Position numbers and translations under genes: made by a program. Positions 10,962 to 21,931 of a stretch of DNA of 64,000 nucleotides are shown one piece after another (positions within the stretch are counted from its first letter, which is position 1; each line of letters begins with the position of its first letter). Source of the DNA: Plenodomus lindquistii (taxonomy: Eukaryota > Ascomycota > Dothideomycetes > Pleosporales > Leptosphaeriaceae); contig JANUWI010000001.1 of assembly GCA_025504975.1 (NCBI GenBank), positions 3,596,001 through 3,660,000 on the forward strand, in the 5' to 3' direction. Under the pieces are notes generated by a model, which did not search any database, was not told the origin of the DNA, and saw only the letters and a list, made by a program, of their open reading frames with translations.

Positions 10962-12534
10962 GTTGCGAAAGACGGACAGCGTATTCCAGTAGACAAGTGA
11001 AAGACTGTGTAGCTGATGAGAGGTTTTGAGCAAGTTGTGAGCTGATTTCTCAAGTTCCGATATTCCTAGTCGTACTTATACTTCATCGAGCTCTTCTTCT
11101 CACACTCATTGTCGGCCCATCATTGCTTTTCTTCCACCATCTGACTTAGTGCTGTCACTCTATCCCGACCATGATCACGACCATTGAACATCCTCATCTC
11201 TTTCATCGCTGGTGCAGATTGTATCATCCAGCCTCAGGCTGACGATAAAACATCAAAAAACACCCCGATACACAGTCAGATCGACAGGGGATCGAAAGTT
11301 GATTGGTACCGCAATACATCGGAAGAAGAGTCGTCCAAGAGTTGTTAAGCTCAGCATACCCAGAAAGAGCAAGGGGTAAAGCTGTTAGACATGCCAAGGA
11401 GGTGGAGATCTTCGGTCAAATCACCCTTGCAGCTTTGTGGACGAGACTCTTCATTAGCGCCTTGATGGAATTACCAGGTCAGGCGCCAAAGGCTCAATTT
11501 GGATAAGAATGATGGATGCTTTTGCTGCGTTGGTCAACTCAATAAGCTCAGGCGGAAAGTTGTGGTAGACTAGAAGGAGCGATGATGTGCGCAGGGCGAA
11601 TGCTGGTCCTGGGAAGTGTCAGTTCGTGTTCTGAATTGAGTGTCTTGGAAGCCCAAAAGAGAGTGAAAGGTAGTCGCCGATGAGTATGCGACTCTTTAGC
11701 TCAGAATAAGACTACATGGGTGCCACGCTACGACCTAGAGATGAGGATCCACGATCTCGCAGTGGGTCAGAAGTCAGCCTTGTCGCACAATCCGGGGCGG
11801 ATCTCGATGAGCACAAGTGCGGAGAGCTGTAATCAATGTTGTTTGTCGGCACATGTTGAACAGTCGTCATTTGGAGCGCATTCAACGCTATCTGGAGTCC
11901 TGAATTGTGAACGAGACAGAGACAGTGTATTGTCCACGCGCAGACTTAGCGGTCAACACACCTCGCCTGATGGCCACCACAACACCAGAAAGGTGTTTGG
12001 AAGCACCCCGCATCTAGCAAGATCTGGGGGTTTGACAATACGCGGATCGAATTGCACCATCGCGAAGCCACGCTAGCGCACCAAGAGCAGTGTAGATCAG
12101 CATCATCAACACCATACCGCCAAGCATCGCGACATCACGTCCAATGTTTACGAACAATAGTTGCTGACCGGAAGGTTTCGACTCCGAACTCTACGCAGCG
12201 AGCATCTTCATTTCGCATGTTGAAAGAAGAGTCGTTGATTTTTGCGAGGTGTGAGAATATTAGCGCGTTGAGCGAGGGACGCATGATCGCTATTGGTTGA
12301 TATGCACCCTGAGCAGGGATAGTGTGATCCAGATGTGACTCGGTGTCTCTGGATATGTCGTGGTTTCGCTGTAGTATTCGTCTACGCGATGCGAGGGTGT
12401 TTCTGGGAGATGAACGAAGGCGCAATATGTGATCGACGTCAGCATGCATGCACATAAGACCACTGCCGCCACCGCAAACTCCCTTTGCGCCAGCTCCATT
12501 TTTGTTCCTGAGCATACTTCGATTGTAGTGCAAT
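10962..12534. other. Intergenic, divergent upstream region
   Basis: Lies between the starts of the beta-propeller gene (minus) and the oxalate decarboxylase gene (plus). Short open frames on both strands lack recognisable content. Nothing else seen. Confidence 0.45.
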
Positions 12535-14013
12535 ATGAAGTTGCAAACTCTTACCGCAAGCGTGCTCTTCGCCTCGTGGACTCTCGCTGGAGTAGTCAAG
12601 CGAGATGCGCTGTTCTTGCAAGGCCAACCTATCGATGGCAAAGGGAAGGGTGCTCCAATACTCGGTAAGTATTTCACTGTTCACGTAGGCTTAAAGCTCT
12701 GACAGCTTGCAGGTGGTACCGACCGTCAGATCGACAAAGCAAACCCTGCCAACCTAGGCCAGCAGAGCACCGATTCGGGTACGGTCCCAAACCTCAAGTG
12801 GCGCTTTGGGGATTCGAAGACAAGGATCTATCCTGGTGGATGGGTTCGCGAGCAGGTGAACGATGATCTTCCCGCCAGCCATGACATCGCTGCTGCTCAG
12901 CAACATCTGAAGAAAGGTGCCATCAGAGAGCTTCATTGGCACCGTGTAGTAGGCTTAGTCTCCTCAATCCCATCGAGCGTCGCTGACCGAGTAGGCGGAA
13001 TGGGGTCAAGTGCTCTTCGGCCGCGTCCTCGTCTCCGCGGTCGATGAGAACGGTCGCCATCAGACAACAGAGCTTGACTTTGGCGACATCTGGTACTTCC
13101 CCAAGGGCCAGGCCCATACGGTGCAAGGTCTCGATGATGAGAACGAGTATCTCCTCGCCTTTGACGATGCAAACTTCGATCAAGCTGGGTACGTCGACCC
13201 GTCACGCAAGATGGAAAGTGACTAACTTTGTTAGCACCACTTTCAACCTGGATGACTGGCTAGCCAAAACACCGAAATCGATCCTTGCGAAGAGCTTCGG
13301 CCTCCCAGAGTCCACATTTGACAAGCTTCCAGAGAGAAACCCTTACATACAAAACAGCACATCAGGTCAAGGCTCCAAGTTGCGAAAGGTCTCTGGCGGC
13401 GCTGGTGACTTGTCCGGAGATGCTTCGTACGTCTATCGCACGTTCCAGCATGCGCCAGAACCTGCACCAGGTGGTGCAGGCCAATGGTGGAAGATCGACT
13501 CGACCAATTTCCCCATTGCAAAGACTATTGCTTCGACGTACGTCGTTATCGAGCCTCTCGGTGTCCGCGAGCTCCATTGGCATCCGACTGTAAGTGGGGA
13601 AAGAGGTAAGAGACCAGGGTTCATTTGCTGATAGTAGCCAGTCAGAGGAGTGGCTTTACTTCCACGAGGGTGAAGCTCAAGCTACCGTGTTCACCGGTAA
13701 CAGTAACTCGCGTACTTTCAACTTCAAGCCTGGTGATACTGCCGTCTTTCCCGACAACTCCGGTAAGTTTTGCCCAAACTTTTTCATCGAACATTCCGCT
13801 GACTGTTTAGGTCATTATATCGAGAACACCTCGGCGACGCAAAACTTGACTTTCATTGAGATCTACAAATCTGAACGCGTCGCAGATGTCTCACTGACAC
13901 AGTGGTTGGCGCTCACACCGGCTGATATTGTAGCTGATGTTTTGAAGATCCCGGTTGATGTGGTCCAGGGGTTGAAGAAGGAGAAGCAGGTCATTGTTCA
14001 TGGGCGTCAGTAG
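12535..14013 (+). CDS. Oxalate decarboxylase (secreted bicupin)
   Basis: Six exons: 12535-12664, 12713-12945, 12995-13188, 13235-13589, 13642-13762 and 13811-14013, giving 411 aa. Every junction keeps the frame. Residues 1-19 form a signal peptide ending before a KR site. Two cupin domains follow. The first has 'RELHWHRAEWG' and 'GQAHTVQG', the second 'RELHWHPTSEEW' and 'GHYIEN'. Together these supply the His-x-His, Glu and distal His ligands of two Mn centres, and none is missing. The enzyme splits oxalate into formate and CO2 outside the cell. Fungi use it to limit oxalate toxicity and to restore pH. Family length and domain order are normal. The acceptor of the intron before exon 5 (ending at 13641) was chosen because it restores 'HWHPT-SEEW'; nearer AGs break the frame. 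Confidence 0.92.
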
Positions 14014-14949
14014 GGAAGTGCGATTTGTGTTCGTCAACGCGAATCAAATACACCAGAGGGATGACACCTCGATGGTTGCGATGAGCTTCCATAGTAATAT
14101 TAATGTACGGCGTGTTCAGAGCATCGCGCCCGACGCGTAACCGCGTCATCTTTGTTCGCGACCTTCGCGCTCGCCGTTGGCGGCCTCCAGACTTACGAAG
14201 GTGACAATGTTGACCATTTTGCGTGACGCAGTTGATTGAGAATTGGCGATAATGACAACAGTAGTTGGACAAGGTGAGTAGCTGGTTCAGAGGGTGAAGG
14301 ATTCTCGTCACTAGCGTGTGTCTAGCGTGGAAAGCGCCCGCATTACACCAGCAGCGGATGGCGGCAACTTTAGCAAGCACATTTGGTATACCTTGTACAT
14401 AGTGACTGATTTGCTTCATTGACGGTTGTCTTAGTTTTCTGCATGAAAAAGATGGCGGGTAGCTTCTGCGCAAGTTTTTCTTACATTGTAGCTCTTCCTC
14501 TTAGCACAGAATATAGCGGCTCTTGATTGTATTTGCAGCACATCCCGTGCAGCCATGCAAGCAAGCAGAACTCAAGACATTGCTCGAACACAAGAGATGA
14601 CGGCTGAATCGAGGTTAGCATCACGGGTTCTGCTCTTGAAAAGCGCTGACATCATCGTCGCGCCTGTGCAAACGGAGTAGTCTGTATTTCACCCCACAGA
14701 GCAAGCACGTACCCCGACAACGGCGTCACGGGCCTCTCAATTCCTCTCTCTCACATAAAGGTTACTGCCTCAGACCTTCTCTCCAAGCTGCCTCTCTACA
14801 TCACCCTGTGCTTGTTGCGTAGTCTGCAAGGCCAGAGCGCCCGCAATCCTGGGCTCTCACCTTCATCTCGAACTCCGCCCTCGATTGCACTTGATCGACA
14901 CACCTCTACTTACCCCACAGCTCTTCTCGGAAATTCTCGAAGCGCAAGT
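14014..14949. other. Intergenic / leader region, no gene recognised
   Basis: A 160-codon open frame on the minus strand (14473-13991) has no recognisable content and overlaps the oxalate decarboxylase 3' end. I treat it as non-coding. The last 200 bp are pyrimidine-rich and probably form the leader of the next gene. Confidence 0.45.
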
Positions 14950-16093
14950 ATGCGAGGGCTTGGGCTGATCCTCATAGCGCTCTTCGCCACCATCACTTGG
15001 GGCGCACCTTCCAAATGGGCCCGCAAGGACGTTGGTGCGCACCAACCCACAAATATCAAATTGCCTGAGTTGACAATCAGTAGATCTCCCTCCCGGCGTA
15101 TACATCCGCGGTGGCAACATCTTCATCGACAATCCCCCACCGGCCTCGGGCGAGACTGGCGACCTTGCGGACCTTGCAGAAGAAGAAAAAGAAGAAGAGC
15201 GCGTCGGCGACGACCAGCTGCCTCCTTTCCCCAACGGCACAGGCTCCTTCATCGCCACAGATTCCGGTCGTCCCAGTTACTGGCCGTCATCGCTTTCAGA
15301 CATGGGCAACTCGACATCAACCTCCAACGGCACGGCAATGGCCATGGCTGACAGCGGCAAGCAGCTAGTCGACCTCCGCATGGGTGGTCTAAAGGTCCAT
15401 GTAGGCACCATCCGCAAACGCCGTATGTATGACATCGTAACGTCTTGCCTGGAAACCAAGTGCCAGGAGCAAGACTGCTTCGAGCCATCGCCATTCAAAG
15501 GCAAGACTTGCTATGTCCCGAACATCGTGTACGACGCAGGCGACAACAAATACGCTACCAAGAAATCCCATTTGGCAATCACGATTCGAGCAATCCACAA
15601 GAGCAAAGAGTTTCCCGGCTTGGACGCTGTAGCCGTGAGTTACTATATACTGCCTTGACGCTGATACCGTACACATTACTAACGCTGGCCGCAGCGCGAC
15701 GCCATCGCCGCGATGTACCAGTTCATGACCGAGGAGCCAGATAATTGCTACAACATCGACTTCAAGGGTAGCCGACGGACCACGCTTTGCAACGTCGCGC
15801 AGCAAACGCTGGTAGCCTATCCCGTGGTCGGCAGCAACAAGAACCTCAGCGTCTTCTACGTCGTCTCGGTAAACTACAGTAGGGATTACAACGTTGGAAC
15901 GTTCGAGGGCAGCTCTGCGATTGGTACCGTCAAGAACTGGTTTGATGAATACAGCAGAGCGAAGTTTGGAAGGGCGGTGGGAACAGCGGATAAGAACATT
16001 GTTGCACGTGTCAACTGGGTCGGCAAGCAGTGTTTTCTTCCAGATTGGTGGTGGGACTGCAATAATAGCCTGACCACCAAGGAGGGTTCTTGA
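14950..16093 (+). CDS. Secreted Cys-containing protein of unknown function
   Basis: Three exons, 14950-15034, 15084-15634 and 15695-16093, predict 344 aa. The first intron (donor GTGCGC, acceptor CAGTAG) is needed because reading on gives an implausibly basic frame, whereas splicing gives 'RKDVDLPPGVYIRGGNIFID'. Residues 1-19 are a signal peptide (MRGLGLILIALFATITWGA). An acidic Glu/Lys stretch near residue 60 is followed by an Asn/Ser/Thr-rich linker. The C-terminal half looks globular, with about eight cysteines and segments such as 'KGKTCYVPNIVYD' and 'VNWVGKQCFLPDWWWDC'. I recognise no family. The leader plus paired cysteines suggest an extracellular protein or effector. Confidence 0.7.
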
Positions 16094-16399
16094 TGGGGAA
16101 CGAGGGGTTGCGGTGGGACAAAGCGCATGCTGAGCTCCTACATAAGTATGTGTGTTGATGTCAGATCATGAGTCGCGAATGTTGCACTCACATTTGCGCA
16201 TATACCTTGCGCACACATTCCAGCTTTGACAAAGAAGCCCGAGATTAGACATTGTCATCACATCGAGTAATGGGATTTTGATACCCGGGAACAAACAAAC
16301 ACTCCACCGTGAACTCACATACATATACGCATACAGTGGGAAAGTAGTAGCGGTGTTCTGAGATGTATATTCATGGAAACATGGTTTCACTTCGTCGGA

Positions 16400-16500
16400 T
16401 AGGTTGTTTGTGACTGCATCTCCATCTCCCCTTTCCATTCCTCCTCCCCCCCCTCCTCCTCCTCCCTTGTTCCCCTTCCCCTCATCTCCCCTTAACACGA
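16400..16500. repeat. Polypyrimidine tract
   Basis: About 100 bp of nearly pure C and T on the plus strand, including CCTCCTCCCCCCCCTCC-type runs. It lies just past, and slightly into, the 3' end of the small Cys-rich gene on the opposite strand. It is a simple repeat, probably in the 3' UTR. Confidence 0.75.
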
Positions 16501-16758
16501 CCCCCTCATCTGCGCATTCAACCTCGGACTCGCAGGACACCCCTCCAAACACCCAAAGCACCTATACCCAATATCCCCATTGGCCTGCGCACTCACGCAG
16601 TTGCTGCCACAAACTGCAGTTGAGCCGCCGTCGGTAGCAGCTCCGTTGTAGTCGCAGTCCCAGCAGTTGTTTACGCTGCAGCAGGCGTCGCGGGAGAGCC
16701 AGGCGAGAGTTGGGGTGAGTGTGAGGGAGAGGGAGAGCAGGATGGCGAGAGCGTGCAT
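16492..16758 (-). CDS. Small secreted cysteine-rich protein (10 Cys), effector candidate
   Basis: An 88-aa protein without introns. Residues 1-19 are a signal peptide (MHALAILLSLSLTLTPTLA). The mature part of about 69 residues holds ten cysteines in the pattern 'ACC', 'NNCWDC', 'AVCGSNC', 'YRCFGC', 'EGC' and a final 'GSC', enough for five disulfides. This size and cysteine density fits apoplastic fungal effectors or antimicrobial-type peptides. I know no named family with this spacing. ATG 16758 is the only one in frame with the leader. The upstream 150 bp is rich in CA and CAT repeats, with a TATA-like TAGTATAAGT on the minus strand near 16905. Confidence 0.72.
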   Translation of the reverse strand: MHALAILLSLSLTLTPTLAWLSRDACCSVNNCWDCDYNGAATDGGSTAVCGSNCVSAQANGDIGYRCFGCLEGCPASPRLNAQMRGSC

Positions 16759-18363
16759 TTTGTTGGGTGTGTTGTGTGAAGGTTTTTGTGATTGATGGTG
16801 AGGGAGAGGACAAAAAGATAATTGGGTTTTGTCGCGGTGTGTGATGCGAGTGAGTGTTGTGGTGATGATTTTGATGATGATGGATGACCAAGTCTCTGTA
16901 CATACTTATACTAGAACTCTGTCCCGCAGAGATCCGTATACGCGGCTCAATTGAGCACTCGCGCCTCGATCCAGCACGCGTCGAGCAAGGATGGTGTGTA
17001 TACTTGATACTACGTATACAGCAGACCACTTACCAAGGCGGCCTATTCGGGCGTTGAGGACCTGGTTAATGCCGCGAAATCGTATACATTCGGTCGTAAT
17101 AGAGACCGCATACGAGCAATCGGGCTTAAGCAGCTTATTGAGAATCCCAAAACGGCGTGATCGTTATGTGAGGAATTGCATACAGGGCACAATTGCTCAG
17201 TAATCCAGGCATAAAACGCAGGGTCTGGGTAAACATTTCCCAATGGACCTCGTGTCGTGTTGGCATTCAACAGATGTCTTCCAGAAGTAGCTTGTGCTAA
17301 GAGTCCAAGACAATCGTGAAACAGAGCCCAGGCTGCACGGTGTTTTGCTGACAGCCTGGAACGATCTTGAAAGGGACCGTTGGACTGTGTTTGACCGAGA
17401 GCGCGTAAGATTAGTTTACAGGAGGTAGTCAGCTCGGTTTACATGCTTGTTACTCCTTTAACCAATAATGTCTTTTGGTTTTGGCCAGTCTAGCTTGCTG
17501 ATTGGGTAGCTAAAAAACAGGCATGTAAGCCGAGGTGACTACCTCCTGTATATAAAACATGGGGTCAGGAGATAGGTAGATAAGCGAGGGTCCCATCCCG
17601 GGCCGGAGCGACCTCCGCTGGTGTGCAGAAGGCTAGCCATTGGCTTTGTATGCGCAAAAACGCTGTTCGAAGTACCGGGTGTGTTGAACAACATGATCGA
17701 CATCTGCCTAGGCCTATGCGCAAAAGTCATGGATCTCACACCTACTGAGTGCGGTATTCTATATAAATAGAGAACTGCCGCAACGAATGACCGTGCAGAC
17801 ATTGGCGCAACATGGCATTGCTAGGCATTGGCAGTGACGGAGACTTGTGCTGCGCGAGGACTTCGTCAGCACCGACGTCTTGCCGCTAAGAGAGAAAAGG
17901 ACAATAAATGCAGGCGGTGTAGAGAGCGACATCCTGATAGATACGTACATAGCGTCTCTTTGACACGCCACATGAACGCCGTGGGGAGGTTCCTCGGTCC
18001 ACGTAGAGGCGGTTGTTGTATTGATCAGAGAAAAAGAGAAGAGAGACCGGAACTCGCTGGGACTCAGCTGAAATGTCAGCTTTGTTGACAAAGTCAGTTC
18101 ATTGACACCCAAGCTTGATACGTTGAAGCGGTGGACTCCGAACCTTGCACAAGTTACAAGATAATTGTGAACCCTTTAAACTGTGATAAGGAAATCATAT
18201 TTAACATTTGTACCGATCGTGATCCACAGTAAGCCTTGCATCGTCAAGCTTGTGCTACAGTGATTCCAGCTCCGTGCAGGTCGTGGTACTGTATGTAGGC
18301 TGCTCGTTCAGGATGAATACAAGATGACAATGGGGACTGGGAAAGGTATGAAAATACCGTTAG
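16759..18363. other. Intergenic region containing a MITE
   Basis: Apart from the inverted-repeat element at 17419-17548, open frames here (for example 18112-17759 minus and 17828-18088 plus) have no recognisable content. TGATGA-type microsatellite sequence occurs near 16860-16890. Confidence 0.45.
17419..17548. mobile_element. MITE (130 bp) with 32-bp terminal inverted repeats and TA target duplication
   Basis: The left arm begins CAGGAGGTAGTCAGCTCGG (17419) and the right arm ends CCGAGGTGACTACCTCCTG (17548). The two 32-nt arms match at 29 positions when one is reverse-complemented. The dinucleotide TA flanks both ends (17417-17418 and 17549-17550), as expected for Tc1/mariner or Fot1/pogo insertions. 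The 66-nt interior has no coding potential, so it is non-autonomous and would need a transposase supplied elsewhere. It sits in intergenic DNA between the Cys-rich gene and the 2EXR gene. Confidence 0.85.
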
Positions 18364-19653
18364 CTAACAAAACTGCTTCCAAGCCATAATGTTCTCCTTC
18401 TCTTTCATGATCGCCGCATCGCCTGGCTGCAATCGCAGCGCAGCGTCAATATACGTCAGCGCTCGATCCGCCATAGTAGGATCTGCGTGCAACCTCAACA
18501 GCAATGCAGATCTATACTGCAGCTTCGCCATGAGCTTCTCTCCAGGATCATACTTGTATCCCAGCATCCAATGATCCCTCTTCAGTGACAGCAAAGCCTT
18601 ATTGAGCGCGTAATCAACAAATTGAGTGGCAATGACGGGCGGTTTCGTGGACTTCACATGGCCTTGCATGACTCCAAGCTCCACATGAGCAACATTGAGA
18701 TGCAAGACGAAGTGAAGTTCCGCGAGCTGGGAGACGAATCGCTCACCACCCTTCTTCGTAAGTGTAGGCCAGGAAGTCGACCAAATCATTCTTTCGATGT
18801 CGAAAGCCGTGCCCTGCCAGATGAAACTGCCTTCATCATCGTGACGTTGTTGGAAGAGTTTTGTGCCTTTCTCCTTGGCCGCTGTGATGTCTGCAAGAAC
18901 AGTGTCGGGAGAAGACCAGCGGTCCCCAGTCATGTCACTCGTCGCAGCGGCTGCGAGAGCTTTGTCAACGTGACCGTTTACCTTGACAGTCTTGATGCCG
19001 CGGAGCTCGGCTCTCAAAGGCGCTAGAAGTGATGCCTGCGTCGTCTTGGAGAAGTAGTCTTGCAGAGCTGGTGAGTGCTTTGTCCGCCGCGCTTCTCCTA
19101 GCACAGGCGCTACCCTAATCGATACTCGTAGGTTCTTCGTATACCCCTCAATGTCTCCGTCCCTCAAAGATAGGCAGAAGATGTCCAAATCCCGGTGGAG
19201 TATCATCAGAGTACAGGGCTGTAGAAGCTCTGCCTGCAGTCCACCTGTTTCAGGCAGCTCTAGAGGCTGCGCAAAGCCCAAGTCCATATTAAGAACATAA
19301 CCCTTGAATCGCTCAACCGTTCCTTTATTACTTGACACGACGTGCACCTGTTTTGCGATGAGCAGTTGACGGAGTGGAAGGCCCAGGATGGATGTCACTT
19401 TGACAAACTGGTTGCCTTTAATCATGACACTGTAGGCTTCTCGGTAGACTACAGAGTTGGTGCGGAGGATCGCGGTGTTGATACTATGGCGGGCGAGCGG
19501 CAAGTCGTAAAACGGGTTGATTCCGAGGTTGATGCCAGTTGGGTGAGGATGGAAGGTGCAAAGGAGCTCGTGGTAGATCTTGTTGCGAATTTCACCGGGA
19601 AGATCGCGGAAGCGGAACGGTGTAGAAGCAGTTGAAAGCATGTCGGATGGCAA
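18364..19653 (-). CDS. 2EXR / F-box-like domain protein
   Basis: An intronless 429-aa protein. The N-terminal 'FRFRDLPGEIRNKIYHELL' (residues 13-31) is the signature of the fungal 2EXR domain, an F-box-like fold found in large expanded families in Pezizomycotina. The middle part 'INTAILRTNSVVYREAYSVM' (about 57-76) is also typical. It marks the end of the domain, where a former helix contacts the core. The C-terminus, 'ALTYIDAALRLQPGDAAIMKEKENI', looks like one TPR-like helix pair. Adaptor or protein-binding roles are assumed for the family, and no substrate is known. The second ATG at residue 5 is an equally good start. No neighbours suggest a pathway. Confidence 0.8.
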   Translation of the reverse strand: MPSDMLSTASTPFRFRDLPGEIRNKIYHELLCTFHPHPTGINLGINPFYDLPLARHSINTAILRTNSVVYREAYSVMIKGNQFVKVTSILGLPLRQLLIAKQVHVVSSNKGTVERFKGYVLNMDLGFAQPLELPETGGLQAELLQPCTLMILHRDLDIFCLSLRDGDIEGYTKNLRVSIRVAPVLGEARRTKHSPALQDYFSKTTQASLLAPLRAELRGIKTVKVNGHVDKALAAAATSDMTGDRWSSPDTVLADITAAKEKGTKLFQQRHDDEGSFIWQGTAFDIERMIWSTSWPTLTKKGGERFVSQLAELHFVLHLNVAHVELGVMQGHVKSTKPPVIATQFVDYALNKALLSLKRDHWMLGYKYDPGEKLMAKLQYRSALLLRLHADPTMADRALTYIDAALRLQPGDAAIMKEKENIMAWKQFC

Positions 19654-20923
19654 ATGTGGGCAGGTCGATGTCGTTGGTGAAGCCTTTTTTTGATCTGTGG
19701 TCGTCGATTGAACCGCAGAAGGAAAGTGTCGCCGCTTATAGATGAGAATGGAATGGAGATGTATTTGTGGCTGGTTGGGGATTTGGAAAGAAAGGAAGTC
19801 TGTAGCAGTTCCAAAAACTGGAAAGGGAACGTGGGTACTCTACCATGGACGCTGTATCCAGAAAATTACCGCCTCTCGTCATACACATACGACGGAACAT
19901 TGCAGGGTGCCCGATAAGTATCTGGTATACTGTAAAATGCTTAGTTGGTTATTTTCCCATACCATGCGCGGCCTTGCGCTATAGCTTATCTTAAAGCCTA
20001 CCTTAACGTCTTTCTGCTCGAATTGCTTGCACAATATGACGACTTTTCGTTGTAGAGTTATTCGCTGTCAAAGTTGAAAGTGGAAAAGGTTTCTGCTGCC
20101 AAAATAACGAGGTATCTCCCCCAGCCGCAGCTTGGCTGCAGATTCTAGTGTAAAAACGACTTATCATCGCGAGTTCAGAAGGTCCCGGAGCTTTAGGGTA
20201 AACGAATAGAAACCACAAGCCCGGCACTCCCGGCCACCTCTATGAAACCTCCTAAAACATTCCCTCGTATGTGCGACCAGGCGATACTTGGGGAACAGAA
20301 AGACGCTAAGATGCAGACGCGACTGAAAAACACGCTAATCGCGCAGTCACGAGCTCTAAAAACTCATCAGCTCGCATCTGCATTACCTTGGACCAGCATT
20401 TCGCACGAATAGAGAACGTGTTTAGCTTCCATGTCATCGTGTCGAGATCTGCTGCGCCATTAGGAGTTACGGAGTAGACCCAAGTACCATGCGCGGAGCA
20501 CTGGCGCGCTCTTCTGTCCAGGTGGGTTGCAAGCCGAATGAGATGCGATCCTCATTTTCAAGTCTTTGGCAGACGGCTCAACATTCGTAGGCTGTTCTGT
20601 CTTGATCTGAGGCAACAGTACTGTACCGGCGTATACTGTGGGTGTGCCAGCATGCGAACCATGGTGACCATGGTAGATGGGTGACGTCATCCTGTAACCT
20701 AAAGAATGCTGGAGAGTCTCGCGATTTGCACTCAACGCTCTGGTCCTCAACCACACCGCAACTGCAGGATCTCCAGCTGCGAATTATGCCCTGTCAACTC
20801 TTGTCCTGTCATGTGTTACACCCGTGATGAAATGCCGATGGAGGTTATTCCCGGCTCTTGAATGGCGGGGAAGATGCTCACATCAACACTGCCACCACCG
20901 TCTGCTCAACATCAGCATTCGTA
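19654..20923. other. Intergenic / divergent promoter region
   Basis: Separates the divergent 2EXR and aldolase genes. No coding content seen. It holds the regulatory-looking pair at 20658-20689, annotated separately. Confidence 0.5.
20658..20689. promoter_or_regulatory. Duplicated ACCATGGT palindrome followed by a CRE (TGACGTCA)
   Basis: Two copies of the self-complementary octamer ACCATGGT lie one base apart (20658-20674), and a perfect TGACGTCA lies at 20682-20689, 235 bp before the class II aldolase ATG. TGACGTCA is the consensus for ATF/CREB-type bZIP factors. Two more perfect copies lie at 22096-22103 and 22563-22570, downstream of the gene. Function is inferred. Confidence 0.45.
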
Positions 20924-21931
20924 ATGAACACCGCACGCGTCCTACCACGCTCCCTACCACGCTCCCTACCACGCCTCATCGCTCGCATCGGTTTTCCTCC
21001 GCGAGTTTACGGTGCTTCATCTGCGCCCTTCAGCCGAGCTCTTTCCACAAGATCCCCCTCGCAACAAGCGGCACACACGACACACGCCCGCGTTGACGAT
21101 GCGCAAACCACCTCCAACCGCACCGTCGCAGCCATGGGCAGGACCACGACGGGCCGCGACCTAAACATTCGTTCCTACCCGAGATTTGCGACGCTTGAAG
21201 AAGAACGGCTGTACAGAAAACAGCACCTCGCAGCCGCCTATCGCGTCTTCGCCGCCCGCGGCTTTGACGAAGGCGTTGCAGGCCACATCTCTGTCCGCGA
21301 TCCCATCCTACACGACCACTTCTGGCTGAACCCACTTAGCACACACTTCTCATGCATCCGGGTGCGCGACCTCATCCTCGTGAACGAGGCTGGTGAGGTG
21401 GTCGAAGGCAACGAGCCGATCAACGCCGCGGCCTTCGCAATACACAGCGCAGTACACAAGGCGAGGCCTGATGTGGTGGCGGCTTGTCATGCGCATAGTG
21501 TATTTGGGAAGGCGTGGAGTGCGTTTGGACGACCGCTGTCAATGTATACGCAGGACTCTGTGCGGTTCTTCAAGGACCACGGCGTGTATAAGCAGTTTGG
21601 CGGTGTGGTGCTTGCGTCTGAGGAGGGTGAACGCATAGCGGAAGCGCTTGGGAGTGGGAAAGCGGCGATACTGCAGAACCATGGAATACTCACTGTTGGT
21701 CAGTCGGTAGATGAAGCGGCATTTTGGTTCTTGAGTCTCGATAAGAGTTGTCAGGCGCAGCTTTTGATCGATGCGGCGAGTGCAGGGAATGGTTTCAAGC
21801 CAGTTGCTATCCCGGATAAGGAGGCAGCAGAGACTTTTTCAAATGTTGGGACACCGGAGAAGGGGTGGTTGGCATTTCAAGGATACTATGATGAGGTGCT
21901 GAAGAAAACTGGGGGTGACTTTTTGGAGTGA
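20924..21931 (+). CDS. Class II aldolase/adducin domain protein, probably mitochondrial
   Basis: A single exon of 335 aa from ATG 20924. The first 45 residues are rich in Arg, Ser and Pro with no acids (MNTARVLPRSLPRSLPRLIA) and resemble a mitochondrial presequence. Part of it is encoded by a 12-nt tandem repeat (20939-20974). The aldolase class II domain spans about residues 95-300. 'AGHISVRDP' forms the phosphate/substrate loop, 'ACHAHSVFGKAWS' supplies two zinc-binding His, and 'ILQNHGILTVG' supplies the third. 'NEPINAAAFAIH' carries the acidic residue. Such enzymes cleave or epimerise sugar phosphates, but many fungal members have unknown substrates and some resemble adducin heads. An internal ATG at residue 71 (MGRTTTGRD) could give a cytosolic form. 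Confidence 0.85.
   Translation: MNTARVLPRSLPRSLPRLIARIGFPPRVYGASSAPFSRALSTRSPSQQAAHTTHARVDDAQTTSNRTVAAMGRTTTGRDLNIRSYPRFATLEEERLYRKQHLAAAYRVFAARGFDEGVAGHISVRDPILHDHFWLNPLSTHFSCIRVRDLILVNEAGEVVEGNEPINAAAFAIHSAVHKARPDVVAACHAHSVFGKAWSAFGRPLSMYTQDSVRFFKDHGVYKQFGGVVLASEEGERIAEALGSGKAAILQNHGILTVGQSVDEAAFWFLSLDKSCQAQLLIDAASAGNGFKPVAIPDKEAAETFSNVGTPEKGWLAFQGYYDEVLKKTGGDFLE

Noticed and set aside
13991..14473. A 160-codon minus-strand frame after the oxalate decarboxylase gene
   Set aside because: It overlaps the end of a certain gene and shows no protein-like motifs.
7258..16093. A biosynthetic gene cluster around the MFS exporter
   Set aside because: Neighbours are a propeller protein, oxalate decarboxylase and a secreted protein. 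No synthase, synthetase or tailoring set is present.
17759..18112. A 117-codon minus-strand frame near the MITE
   Set aside because: No family, no leader and no codon pattern to support it; a plus-strand frame overlaps it equally well.
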